64,000 nucleotides of DNA, taken from positions 248,001-312,000 of the forward strand of contig NZ_JACVQF010000187.1 of assembly GCF_014534645.1 (NCBI RefSeq), read 5' to 3'. A program made the translations under genes and the position numbers. Source of the stretch: Streptomyces griseicoloratus (GTDB lineage Bacteria; Actinomycetota; Actinomycetes; Streptomycetales; Streptomycetaceae). Positions 30,483 to 37,920 of the stretch are shown here, one piece after another. A model generated the notes under the pieces. That model ran no database searches. It saw only the letters and a program-made list of their open reading frames with translations, and had not been told where the DNA came from. How positions within the stretch are numbered: position 1 is the stretch's first letter; the number at the start of each line of letters is the position of its first letter.

Positions 30483-30891
30483 GTGCTTCCCTCTCTGCGG
30501 TGAAGCGGAATCCGGGTGAACCAGTCGGCTGCGCGCAAAGCTGGTGACTTGGCCATTGAAGGTAGCAATGGAGTAACGATTCACCATTTCTCTGGATGCG
30601 CTGTCATGCCATCAGGTGATTAGCCCGCTTCAAACCGTTTTCGGGAAGCGAATGGAAGGCCGGCACCGAACCGGTTGGATTCCCGGGCGACTTCGAGCGC
30701 CGGTTCAATCCTCGTTGCACATGCGAGCCCCCGAGGCCTCGAACTTCACTCCCCCGGCTGCGGGGCGGGCGCAGCCCAGGCCGGCACCTTCTCGATCCGG
30801 CCGGGGCGATGCCGCACCTACCTCGACAGCAGATACCGTATTACGGAAAATCAATGTCGACATACGGAAGAATCGGCTGAGGGGGCGGGAC
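30483..30891. promoter_or_regulatory. Divergent intergenic region, ricin-type gene / urea transporter
   Basis: A 409-bp gap with relatively AT-rich sequence at 30500-30660, expected to contain promoters for both neighbours. An AACCGGTT palindrome is at 30669-30676. No convincing promoter pair or gene was found. Confidence 0.4.
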
Positions 30892-31968
30892 GTGCGACGG
30901 TCGGTGCGAGCCCGATGGTGGTGGTGTCCGGCACACGTTGCGGGCTTCTGCGCACAGGTGCTGCGCGGCCTGGGCCAAGTGGTGTTCCTGGCGAATCCGT
31001 GGACGGGAGCCGTCTTCGGTCTGGCCCTGTGCACGGTCGACTGGCGGTACGCCGCGTACGCGGTGGGGGGCGCCGCCCTGGGCACCCGTACCGCCCGCGG
31101 GCTCGGCGTGCCCCGCGACCGGCTGGAGGCGGGGCTCGAGGGCTTCAACTCCGCGCTGCTCGCCCTCTGCCTCGCCGTCCTCCTCGGCCCGGACCGGCCG
31201 GCCACGGCACTGCTCGCCGCCGCGGGCTGCGTCGTGGTCACCGTCGGCACGGCGGCGGCGGTCCGTGTGCTGCACGTCTGGAACCTGCCGCCGCTGACCC
31301 TGCCGTACTGCCTCCTGGCGGTTGCGGTGACCGTCGCCGCGCCGGCCTTCCGGCGGATCTGGCCGTACGGCGACAGCCTCGCCGCGCTGCCCGGCGCGGC
31401 CTCCGGGCCGGCCGCCCTGCACCCGGACGACCTGGCGCGGGCGTTCTTCCACAACGTGTCCCAGCTCTTCTTCCTGGAACGGTGGCACGTGGGGGCGCTG
31501 CTGCTCGCGGCCGTCTTCCTGGCGAGCCGGACGGCGGGGCTGATCGCCTGCGCCGGCAGCGTGACGGGCATCGTGACCGCCTGGGCGCTCGGGGCGCCGG
31601 CCGAGCGGATCGCCGACGGCACCCTGGGCTACAACGGGGTGCTGGTCGCACTGGCGCTGTGCGGGGTGTTCCTGCCGGCGGCGCCGGCCACGCTGCTGTA
31701 CGGCCTGCTCGGCGCGGCGACCGCGACGGCCCTGACCCCGGCCGTCGCGGCGCTGCTCGCCCCGTCCGGCGGACACGCCTTCACCTGGCCGTTCGTGCTG
31801 ACGACGCTCGGCTTCCTGGCCGCCGCCCGCTCCTTCCCGCGGCTGACCGCCCCGGACCGCGCCCCGGACCCCGGCCCGGACCCCGATCCGGCCGTCGCCC
31901 GTGTCGGCGAGTGCGAGGCCCCCGGCGGAGACGGCGGCCTGCCCGGTGCCGCCGGTGCTGCCGCCTGA
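30892..31968 (+). CDS. Urea transporter (UT family)
   Basis: A 358-residue membrane protein with the two-fold internal repeat of urea channels. The half-signatures are LEGFNSALLALCLAVLL near residue 83 and 'LGYNGVLVALALCGVF' near residue 245; 'FLANPWTGAVFGLALC' is another family block. About ten helices and a Pro/Asp-rich C-terminal tail. The frame extends upstream, but the GTG at 30892 with GAGGGGGCGG nearby starts just before the first conserved part. No urease genes are in the window, so it is unlinked to urea degradation here. Confidence 0.85.
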   Translation: MRRSVRARWWWCPAHVAGFCAQVLRGLGQVVFLANPWTGAVFGLALCTVDWRYAAYAVGGAALGTRTARGLGVPRDRLEAGLEGFNSALLALCLAVLLGPDRPATALLAAAGCVVVTVGTAAAVRVLHVWNLPPLTLPYCLLAVAVTVAAPAFRRIWPYGDSLAALPGAASGPAALHPDDLARAFFHNVSQLFFLERWHVGALLLAAVFLASRTAGLIACAGSVTGIVTAWALGAPAERIADGTLGYNGVLVALALCGVFLPAAPATLLYGLLGAATATALTPAVAALLAPSGGHAFTWPFVLTTLGFLAAARSFPRLTAPDRAPDPGPDPDPAVARVGECEAPGGDGGLPGAAGAAA

Positions 31969-32000
31969 GAGAGTCCCTGCCGGGCGGGCCGCCGCCGAGC

Positions 32001-32023
32001 GCCGAAGTCCGTGAATCTTCGGC
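32001..32023. terminator. Hairpin with T-rich tail
   Basis: A 7-bp stem (32001-32007 with 32017-32023) and 9-base loop followed by CTGTTT lies between the convergent stops at 31968 and 32029. Confidence 0.45.
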
Positions 32024-32028
32024 CTGTT

Positions 32029-32472
32029 TCAGGCTTCGGGGCGTCCGTTGGTCCGGCCGCGTTCGAAGCGGGCGAGCTGCTCGGCGGCGCCGCGGGGCAG
32101 GTCGGCGACCGCCGCCTCCGGCAATGACGTGATCACGGTGCGCAGCCGCGCGCCCAGGTCTGGCAGCAGGGACCAGGCGGAGGCAGGGGCGTTGACGGCG
32201 GCGAGCAGCAGGTCGCCCTCGTAGAAGCAGGCGTCGAGCAGCGGCTCCTCGAGCAGCAAGCGCACGGCGAGCGGAAGGACGTAGGGCAGTGCCACCTGCT
32301 GGGAGATGAGGATGCGCAGATCCGCCGGGCGGAGTTCGCCCAGGGGCACGCGCCGCAGCTCATGCACCTTGCGCACCAAGCGGGTCGCGTCACCGGCAGG
32401 GGGCGTCCAGCGGGGCGGGTCCAGCTCGTCGAGCGTGCGGTCGAGGTGCAGCAGATGGTCCATGGGGTTCAT
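32029..32472 (-). CDS. CdiI-like contact-dependent inhibition immunity protein
   Basis: A 147-residue protein with the pattern of a CDI immunity family: 'RRVPLGELRPADLRILISQQ' followed by 'VLPLAVRLLLEEPLLDACFYEGDLL'. Such proteins block a toxic CdiA C-terminal domain. No CdiA-type toxin gene is adjacent. A second in-frame ATG nine bases downstream (32463) is possible; neither has a strong ribosome site. Together with the SUKH-4 gene it gives two orphan immunity genes within 5 kb. Confidence 0.7.
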   Translation of the reverse strand: MNPMDHLLHLDRTLDELDPPRWTPPAGDATRLVRKVHELRRVPLGELRPADLRILISQQVALPYVLPLAVRLLLEEPLLDACFYEGDLLLAAVNAPASAWSLLPDLGARLRTVITSLPEAAVADLPRGAAEQLARFERGRTNGRPEA

Positions 32473-32617
32473 TCTCGGCGGGGCAGGCAGGGGATCTCAG
32501 AGTCATCCGGGTCCGTCAGGTGCCGTACCGGCTCGTCGCCGAGGCCGGCGCTCTCCGCCGGGCGCGTGCGGGCCGCTTCGGGAGCGGCCCGGGATCCGTG
32601 ACCGGCGGGGAGTGTGG

Positions 32618-33352
32618 TCAGGCCGGTCCCGGGGGTGGTGTCCAGACCGTGCCGCGGGTCTCGTACTCCAGCATGCTCTCCAGGCCGAGGGCGGCGTCGG
32701 TGCCGAGTTCGCGGCGGGTCAGCCACAGGGCGAGGTCCAGGCCGGAGGTGACGCCTCCGGCGGTGACCAGGTCGCCGTCGTCGACGACGCGGGCGTTCTT
32801 CACACGACCGCCCTGCTGTTCGAGGTCCTGCCGCGCCCGGTGGTGGGTGGTGCAGGGCCGGCCGTCGGTCAGGCCGGCGGCGGACAGGAGCATCACTCCC
32901 GTGCACAGGGCGCTGATGGTGAGCCCCGGGCGGGGGGCCTTGGCCAGTGCCTTCGGCAGCGCACCCCGTCGGATTTCGGCCCAGACGCCGGGGTCCTCGC
33001 GGCGGGCGTATCCGCCGCCGGGGACGACGAGGAGGTCGGCCTCTTCAGGCGCCCAGGCGTGCTCGGCGCGGAGGGCGGTGCCGAAGGCGGCGGTGACGGT
33101 GCGGGGGCCGTCCAGGGCGACGTAGCGCACGTCGACGGTGCGGTCGGTGAAGTGGCCGGAGGCGGCGAACACCTCGTAGGGGGCGGCCAGGTCGAGTTCC
33201 TCCACGCCGTCGAAGAGGACGACCTGGACGCGGAACGGAGGGTCGTCGCCTCGTCGGGAGGGGGCCGCGGTGGCGCTGTGCGGGGAGGCACCGGCCGCGA
33301 GGCCGGCGGCGCCGAGCGCGGTCGCGCTGCGCAGAAGGGTGCGTCGTTTCAC
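32618..33352 (-). CDS. Exported DJ-1/PfpI-family protein
   Basis: A 244-residue protein. Residues 1-30 form a Tat-like signal (RRTLLRSATALGAAGLA), so it is likely exported. The rest is a DJ-1/PfpI domain of the isonitrile-hydratase/GlxA-N type: 'VQVVLFDGVEELDLAAPYEVF', LLVVPGGGYARR and the nucleophile elbow ISALCTGVMLLSAAGL with Cys. GTG start at 33352 follows GAGAGGA by five bases. It is related to its neighbour at 33461-34111, which lacks the signal. Confidence 0.82.
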   Translation of the reverse strand: MKRRTLLRSATALGAAGLAAGASPHSATAAPSRRGDDPPFRVQVVLFDGVEELDLAAPYEVFAASGHFTDRTVDVRYVALDGPRTVTAAFGTALRAEHAWAPEEADLLVVPGGGYARREDPGVWAEIRRGALPKALAKAPRPGLTISALCTGVMLLSAAGLTDGRPCTTHHRARQDLEQQGGRVKNARVVDDGDLVTAGGVTSGLDLALWLTRRELGTDAALGLESMLEYETRGTVWTPPPGPA

Positions 33353-33460
33353 AGGGTCCTCTCTTCTCTTTCCTGGCCCTTCCTGGCCCTTCCTGGGCGG
33401 TCGGCAGGTGCAGGAGGGCGGCTGGGGTCCGCGAAGGTGGTGGTGGCTGGGCGGTGTCCG

Positions 33461-34111
33461 TCAGAGGGTGTTGACGATGCCCCGGCGTTCGTACTCCAGG
33501 ACCTCCTCGGCGAGGAGGGCCATGTCCGGGCCGCAGAAGCGCTCGAGAAGCCAGATGCCGAGGTCGATGCCGGACGTGACGCCGCCGCAGGTGACGAGGT
33601 CGCCGTCGTCGACGACCCGGCCGCCGACCACGCGCCCGCCCTCCCGGCGCAGATCGTCCTGGGCGATGTGGTGGGTGGTGCACCGGCGCCCGGCCGTGAG
33701 ACCGGCGGCGGACAGCAGCATGGTGCCCGTGCACACCGCGCCGAGGACGAGGCCCTTGCGGGGCGTCGCCTTCAGGGCGCGGGGCAGAACGCCCCGTTGG
33801 ATCTCCCGTTGCAGCGCGGACCCCTCGCCGTACCCCGCGCCGGGCACGATGATCACGTCGGCCGACCGGGGCGACCAGGTGTCCCGGCACAGGATCTCCA
33901 GGCCGGCGGACGTCTTCACCCGCCGGGCCGCCTCGACGTGGACGAAGGACTGCACGACCAGCTCTTCGCCGGCGATACCGAACACCTCCACGTGACCGGC
34001 GAAGTCCTGCTCCTCGATGCCGTCGTAGAGCACGGTGTGGACGCGCAGCGGGCGCTGGGTCCGGGTACCGGGGTGCGTGAGCGGGGCGGCGCCCGCGGGT
34101 CGGCTGGACAT
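33461..34111 (-). CDS. DJ-1/PfpI-family protein (isonitrile-hydratase-like)
   Basis: A 216-residue DJ-1/PfpI protein: 'VHTVLYDGIEEQDFAGHVEVF', VIIVPGAGYGEG, the Cys elbow LGAVCTGTMLLSAAGL and 'VTCGGVTSGIDLGIWLLER'. It lacks the export signal and the HTH of GlxA regulators. GGAG is seven bases before the ATG at 34111. It looks like a tandem duplicate of the following exported protein, with 108 bp between them. Confidence 0.82.
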   Translation of the reverse strand: MSSRPAGAAPLTHPGTRTQRPLRVHTVLYDGIEEQDFAGHVEVFGIAGEELVVQSFVHVEAARRVKTSAGLEILCRDTWSPRSADVIIVPGAGYGEGSALQREIQRGVLPRALKATPRKGLVLGAVCTGTMLLSAAGLTAGRRCTTHHIAQDDLRREGGRVVGGRVVDDGDLVTCGGVTSGIDLGIWLLERFCGPDMALLAEEVLEYERRGIVNTL

Positions 34112-34329
34112 GAGGGTCTCCGTGTGGACATGGCAGCGCCGTGGCCGGCGGCCTGGGGAAGCGGGAACGCCCTCAGTCTTGCGGCGGCCGGTGACCTGCG
34201 ACACCGGCGCGAGCGCCCATGATGCGCAAGATGCGGCCAGCCCCCCGCGGCACGAGGGCACGGCTCACCCGGCGGATCCTCCGGGGCAGGAGATGTGCGC
34301 AGTCCGGGTCTTCCGGCCCAGCCGGCGCG

Positions 34330-34947
34330 TCAGCCCTGGGCGACGGGCCCGGATGCTGCCCGGGTGAGCGTGTCCGCCACCGTCGTACAGGCGAGCCGGG
34401 CCACGGACCGCAACTCGGCGTCCGAAGCGCCGGCCCGGCTGAGCACGGCCAGCGACTGGTTGACCGCGACGACGTACGTGGCGAGTGCGTCGAGCGTTGG
34501 GGCGTCGGCCGAGGAGTCCTCCAGCGCCGCGCGTACCCGTTGGCGCTGCATGTCGAGAAGCCCACGCACCCGAGTGCTGTTCTCCTCGTTCAGTGCCGGT
34601 GACTGCGCGGCGGACTGGGCGATGAGGCACCCCGCGGGGACCGACGGGTCGGCGATACGGCCCAGGATGACGTCGAAGAATGCCTCGACCGCGCGCACCG
34701 GGTCACCGGGGTGCGCCGCGAGCGCCTGCTCGTACCGCGCGCCGTAGACCGACGTGTAGCGGTCGAGGCACCGGCGGAACAGGGCGTCCTTGTTGCCGAA
34801 GGCACCGTAGAGGGAGCCTCGGCCGAGACCGGTGGCGGAACCGAGGGCATCGAGCGAGGCGTCCGCGTACCCGCGCTGCCAGAACACCCGCATGGCCTGG
34901 TCCAGGGCCGCATCGACGTCGAACTGCTTCCGGCCGGACACAAGCAT
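34330..34947 (-). CDS. TetR-family repressor
   Basis: A 205-residue TetR protein with HTH 'GYADASLDALGSATGLGRGSLYGAFGNKDALFRR' pattern in residues 26-60 (AefR/YxaF-like). The ATG at 34947 has GGAGG only three bases away; a GTG two codons later (34941) has better spacing and may be the real start. It is divergent from the epoxide-hydrolase-like gene, with a perfect inverted repeat between them that is almost surely its operator. Likely represses itself and the hydrolase. Confidence 0.9.
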   Translation of the reverse strand: MLVSGRKQFDVDAALDQAMRVFWQRGYADASLDALGSATGLGRGSLYGAFGNKDALFRRCLDRYTSVYGARYEQALAAHPGDPVRAVEAFFDVILGRIADPSVPAGCLIAQSAAQSPALNEENSTRVRGLLDMQRQRVRAALEDSSADAPTLDALATYVVAVNQSLAVLSRAGASDAELRSVARLACTTVADTLTRAASGPVAQG

Positions 34948-34986
34948 GCACCTCCCGTTTCCAGCGCTTGCCCCGTGAGCCTACCC

Positions 34987-35037
34987 GCATCTTGGATCGA
35001 TCGGTCACATTATCTTTGACCGATCGATCCAAGATGC
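34987..35037. promoter_or_regulatory. TetR operator: perfect 21-bp inverted repeat
   Basis: Arms at 34987-35007 and 35017-35037 are perfect reverse complements separated by nine bases. Each arm contains a GATCGATCGGTC-like core that is itself nearly palindromic, so two repressor dimers could bind. Both divergent promoters overlap it. Confidence 0.85.
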
Positions 35038-35044
35038 TTAACGT
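35016..35044 (+). promoter_or_regulatory. Promoter of the epoxide-hydrolase-like gene
   Basis: TTGACC (35016-35021) is a good -35 hexamer inside the operator's right arm; TAACGT (35039-35044) lies 17 bp downstream as a partial -10. Repressor binding would block it. Confidence 0.5.
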
Positions 35045-35088
35045 GATGACCAGTGGTTCCGCGTCAGCCCTGCACCGAAGGAATGATC

Positions 35089-36069
35089 ATGAATCTGTCA
35101 TCGGCCGGCCTCCCCGCGCCCGAAGGCCCCGGTTCCGTCTCCCGGGCGCCGAACCTCCCGGCCCGCTTCACCGACACCTTCACCAGCCGGTACGTCGACA
35201 CCGGCGACCTGCGCCTGCACGCCGTCACCGGCGGCGAAGGGCCCGCGCTGCTGCTGCTGGCCGGCTGGCCCCAGACGTGGTACGCCTGGCGCCTCCTGAT
35301 GCCCGCGCTGGCCCGGGACTTCGCGGTCGTCGCGGTCGATCCGCGCGGTGTCGGGCTCTCCGACAAACCCCTGGACGGGTACGACACCGGCACTCTCGCA
35401 CGCGACATGGTGGCGCTGATGGACTCGCTCGGGCATCACAGATTCGCCATGGTCGGTCACGACGTCGGGATGTGGACCGGCTATGCCCTGGCCGCGGACC
35501 ACCCTGACCGACTCGACCGCCTGGCCGTCGCCGAGGCCGCGATCCCGGGGCTTTCCCCCGCACCACCTCTTTTCGGCAGCCGGGAGGCCAACGACCGCCT
35601 CTGGCACTTCGCCTTCAACCGCCTCGCCGACGTCAACGAGCAACTGGTCAGCGGACGAGAACATCTCTACTTCGGCCACCAGTTCGCCACGAAATCCGCC
35701 AAGGCACTGCCCGACTACGCCGTCCGGCACTACGTCGACACCCTCGCCGCCGACCCGGACGCCCTGCGGTGCAGCTTCGAGTTCTACCGCGCACTCGATA
35801 CGACCATCGCGCAGAACCAGAAGCGCAAGAGCCGACGGCTGTCCCTCCCCGTCCTGGCGATCGGGGGAGCGGAGAACCTGGGCGCATCGGTCGGCGCGAC
35901 GATGAAGCTCGCCGCCGACGACGTGGAGAGCCTTGTCCTTGCCGAGTGCGGCCACTACCCCGCCGAGGAAGCCCCGGAGGCGATGCTGTCGGCGCTGACC
36001 GCGTTCCTGGCCCCGTACAAGAACGGGCACGCATCACACGTCCCCACGGCACGGGGTGGCGAGGGCTAG
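35089..36069 (+). CDS. Alpha/beta hydrolase, epoxide-hydrolase/dehalogenase-like
   Basis: A 326-residue alpha/beta hydrolase whose nucleophile elbow is GHDVGMWTG, with Asp125 as nucleophile, as in epoxide hydrolases and haloalkane dehalogenases. The oxyanion region is AGWPQTWYAWR and a catalytic His is likely in LAECGHYPAEE. The second of two close ATGs (35089) is preferred because GAAGGA is six bases upstream. Under control of the divergent TetR; the stop overlaps the convergent GlxA-type gene by four bases (CTAG shared by both stops). Probably detoxifies an epoxide or halide. Confidence 0.85.
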   Translation: MNLSSAGLPAPEGPGSVSRAPNLPARFTDTFTSRYVDTGDLRLHAVTGGEGPALLLLAGWPQTWYAWRLLMPALARDFAVVAVDPRGVGLSDKPLDGYDTGTLARDMVALMDSLGHHRFAMVGHDVGMWTGYALAADHPDRLDRLAVAEAAIPGLSPAPPLFGSREANDRLWHFAFNRLADVNEQLVSGREHLYFGHQFATKSAKALPDYAVRHYVDTLAADPDALRCSFEFYRALDTTIAQNQKRKSRRLSLPVLAIGGAENLGASVGATMKLAADDVESLVLAECGHYPAEEAPEAMLSALTAFLAPYKNGHASHVPTARGGEG

Positions 36070-37043
36070 GCGGTCACGGAGTGTGACCCGTCCCCGGAGA
36101 AGCGGAAGGTGTCCCGGTAGGCGGACGGGGTGGTGCCGACCTGTCGTGTGAAGTGGTGGCGCAGCGCCTCGACGGAGCCGAACCCGGTCTCGTCGGCCAC
36201 CTTCGTCAGCGGCAGCGCCGTCGTCTCCAGAAGCTCCCTGGCGCGCTGGACGCGCTGGGCGAGCAGCCAGCGCAGCGGTGTCGTGCCCGTCTGGGCCCGG
36301 AAGTGCCGGGACAGGCTGCGGCGGCTCATCATCGCGTGTGCGGCGATGTCGGCGAGGCTGAGCGGCTCGTTCAGCTTGCCGCGCATCCATTGCAGGGTGT
36401 CACCGAGGTCGGCGGAGTCGCCTTCGGGCGCCCGGTATTCGATGAACTGGGCCTGGCCGCCCGTCCTCTGGGGCGGCATCACCAGCAGGCGTGCGACGTC
36501 CGCGGCGACCGCCGCGCCGTGGTCGCGGCGGACCATGTGCAGGCACAGGTCGAGGCCGGCGGCGATCCCGGCGGAGGTGAGCACCTGGCCCTCGTCCACG
36601 TAGAGCACGGACGGGTCGACGCGCGTACCGGGAAAGAGTTCGGCGAGCAGGCCGGCGAACTGCCAGTGAGTGGTCGCGCGGCGCCCTTCCAGGAGCCCGG
36701 CGTGGCCGAGGGCGAAGGCGCCGGTGCAGATCGAGGCGATGCGGGCCCCGCCGGCCGCCGCCTGCCGCAACAGCCGGACGGCACGCGGGTCGGGGACGCG
36801 GTCATGGGGGATGCCGGGCACGATGACGGTTGCCGCGTCCAGGACGTCCTCCCAGCGGTACGAGGAGGAGATCCGGAACGGTTGCGCCGGGCCGGCCGTC
36901 GTCGGCAGTGCCTGGTCGGCGCAGACACGTACCTCGTAGGCCGGCGCCCCGCCGTCTTGGACGGCGAGCGCGAACACCTGGCAAGGGATGGTCAGGTCGA
37001 AGGCCGACACCCCGTCGAGCGCAAGAACCCCTACCACCTGCAT
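36066..37043 (-). CDS. GlxA-family transcriptional regulator (DJ-1/PfpI + AraC)
   Basis: A 325-residue regulator. Residues 1-190 are a DJ-1/PfpI-like sensor domain ('VVGVLALDGVSAFDLTIPCQVF', IASICTGAFALG with the Cys) and the last 100 an AraC/XylS double-HTH: 'SLADIAAHAMMSRRSLSRHFRAQ' and 'LTKVADETGFGSVEALRHHF'. The frame runs far upstream, but the ATG at 37043 is at the start of the conserved domain. It is divergent from the DHFR-like gene and may control it. The sensor domain probably binds a ligand rather than acting as an enzyme. Confidence 0.9.
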   Translation of the reverse strand: MQVVGVLALDGVSAFDLTIPCQVFALAVQDGGAPAYEVRVCADQALPTTAGPAQPFRISSSYRWEDVLDAATVIVPGIPHDRVPDPRAVRLLRQAAAGGARIASICTGAFALGHAGLLEGRRATTHWQFAGLLAELFPGTRVDPSVLYVDEGQVLTSAGIAAGLDLCLHMVRRDHGAAVAADVARLLVMPPQRTGGQAQFIEYRAPEGDSADLGDTLQWMRGKLNEPLSLADIAAHAMMSRRSLSRHFRAQTGTTPLRWLLAQRVQRARELLETTALPLTKVADETGFGSVEALRHHFTRQVGTTPSAYRDTFRFSGDGSHSVTA

Positions 37044-37214
37044 ACGGCCCGAGCCTACGCCATGGCCCACTGCCCCGGCGGGCCCTCGCAGTGGGCGGAC
37101 AGCGCGGGCCTGAAAATACTGACGAGCCGCTGTCGATCCGGCCGCGTCCCGTTCGACGTCCTGGTGCGGGCGCATCGCGATACGAGAATGCGCCAGGACC
37201 TGACGAGGAGAGAT

Positions 37215-37859
37215 GTGGATCAGCTGCTGAGAGTCATGAACTTCAACGTCTCGAGCGACGGAATCGGTGCCGGTGAGCATCAGAGCCTCGAGAACCCGTT
37301 CGGCCACGCCCGACCCGAGAGGCTGTTCGCCTGGGCCGGCGCCACCGCGAGCTGGCCCATGCGCACCGGCCCCGGAGGCAGCCGCGGCCTCGACGACTAC
37401 TTCACGCGGGACTTCGCACGCAACATCGGCGCCGAGATCATGGGCCGCAACAAGTTCGGCCCGCAGCGCGGGCCCTGGCAGGACCACGACTGGCGCGGCT
37501 GGTGGGGGCAGGAGCCCCCGTTCCGCACCCCGGTGTTCGTCATGACCCACCACAAGCGTCCTTCGTTCACCCTGGCCGACACCACGTTCCACTTCGTCGA
37601 CGACGACCCGGCGACGGTCCTCGAACGGGCGCGGGAGGCGGCACAGGGCAAGGACGTCCGGCTCGGCGGCGGGGTCACCACCATCCGCCAGTTCCTCGAC
37701 GCCGGCCTCGTCGACACCATGCACGTGGCGGTCTCGCCGGTGAAGCTCGGGTCCGGTCTACGGCTGTGGGAGTCACCCGACGAGCTGCTCGACCGGTTCC
37801 ATCTCGAGGTCGTGCCCAGCCCGAGCGGGGTGACGCACCACCTGTTCTGGCGAAAGTGA
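37215..37859 (+). CDS. Dihydrofolate-reductase-family (RibD C-terminal) protein
   Basis: A 214-residue reductase-like protein of the RibD_C/DHFR fold: 'NFNVSSDGIGAGEHQSLENP', MGRNKFGP, PVFVMTHHKRP, and KDVRLGGGVTTIRQFLDAGLVD with the NADPH-binding Gly run. GTG at 37215 lies five bases after GAGGAG; an ATG at 37236 would remove seven residues. Such proteins are common in Streptomyces, NADPH-dependent, with unknown substrates. Divergent from the GlxA regulator. Confidence 0.88.
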   Translation: MDQLLRVMNFNVSSDGIGAGEHQSLENPFGHARPERLFAWAGATASWPMRTGPGGSRGLDDYFTRDFARNIGAEIMGRNKFGPQRGPWQDHDWRGWWGQEPPFRTPVFVMTHHKRPSFTLADTTFHFVDDDPATVLERAREAAQGKDVRLGGGVTTIRQFLDAGLVDTMHVAVSPVKLGSGLRLWESPDELLDRFHLEVVPSPSGVTHHLFWRK

Positions 37860-37867
37860 CCGGACCT

Positions 37868-37913
37868 CGGGGCGGCCCGGGGAAGGCTGCGTTGCCTCCC
37901 CCGGGCCGCCCCG
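37868..37913. terminator. Bidirectional hairpin terminator
   Basis: A perfect 15-bp GC stem (37868-37882 with 37899-37913) and 16-base loop lies between convergent stops at 37859 and 37921. Confidence 0.75.
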
Positions 37914-37920
37914 GGGCAAG

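Noticed and set aside
33361-33395. Tandem CTTCCTGGCC repeats upstream of the exported DJ-1 gene
   Set aside because: Only two to three imperfect copies, no symmetry and no known function; likely slippage sequence.
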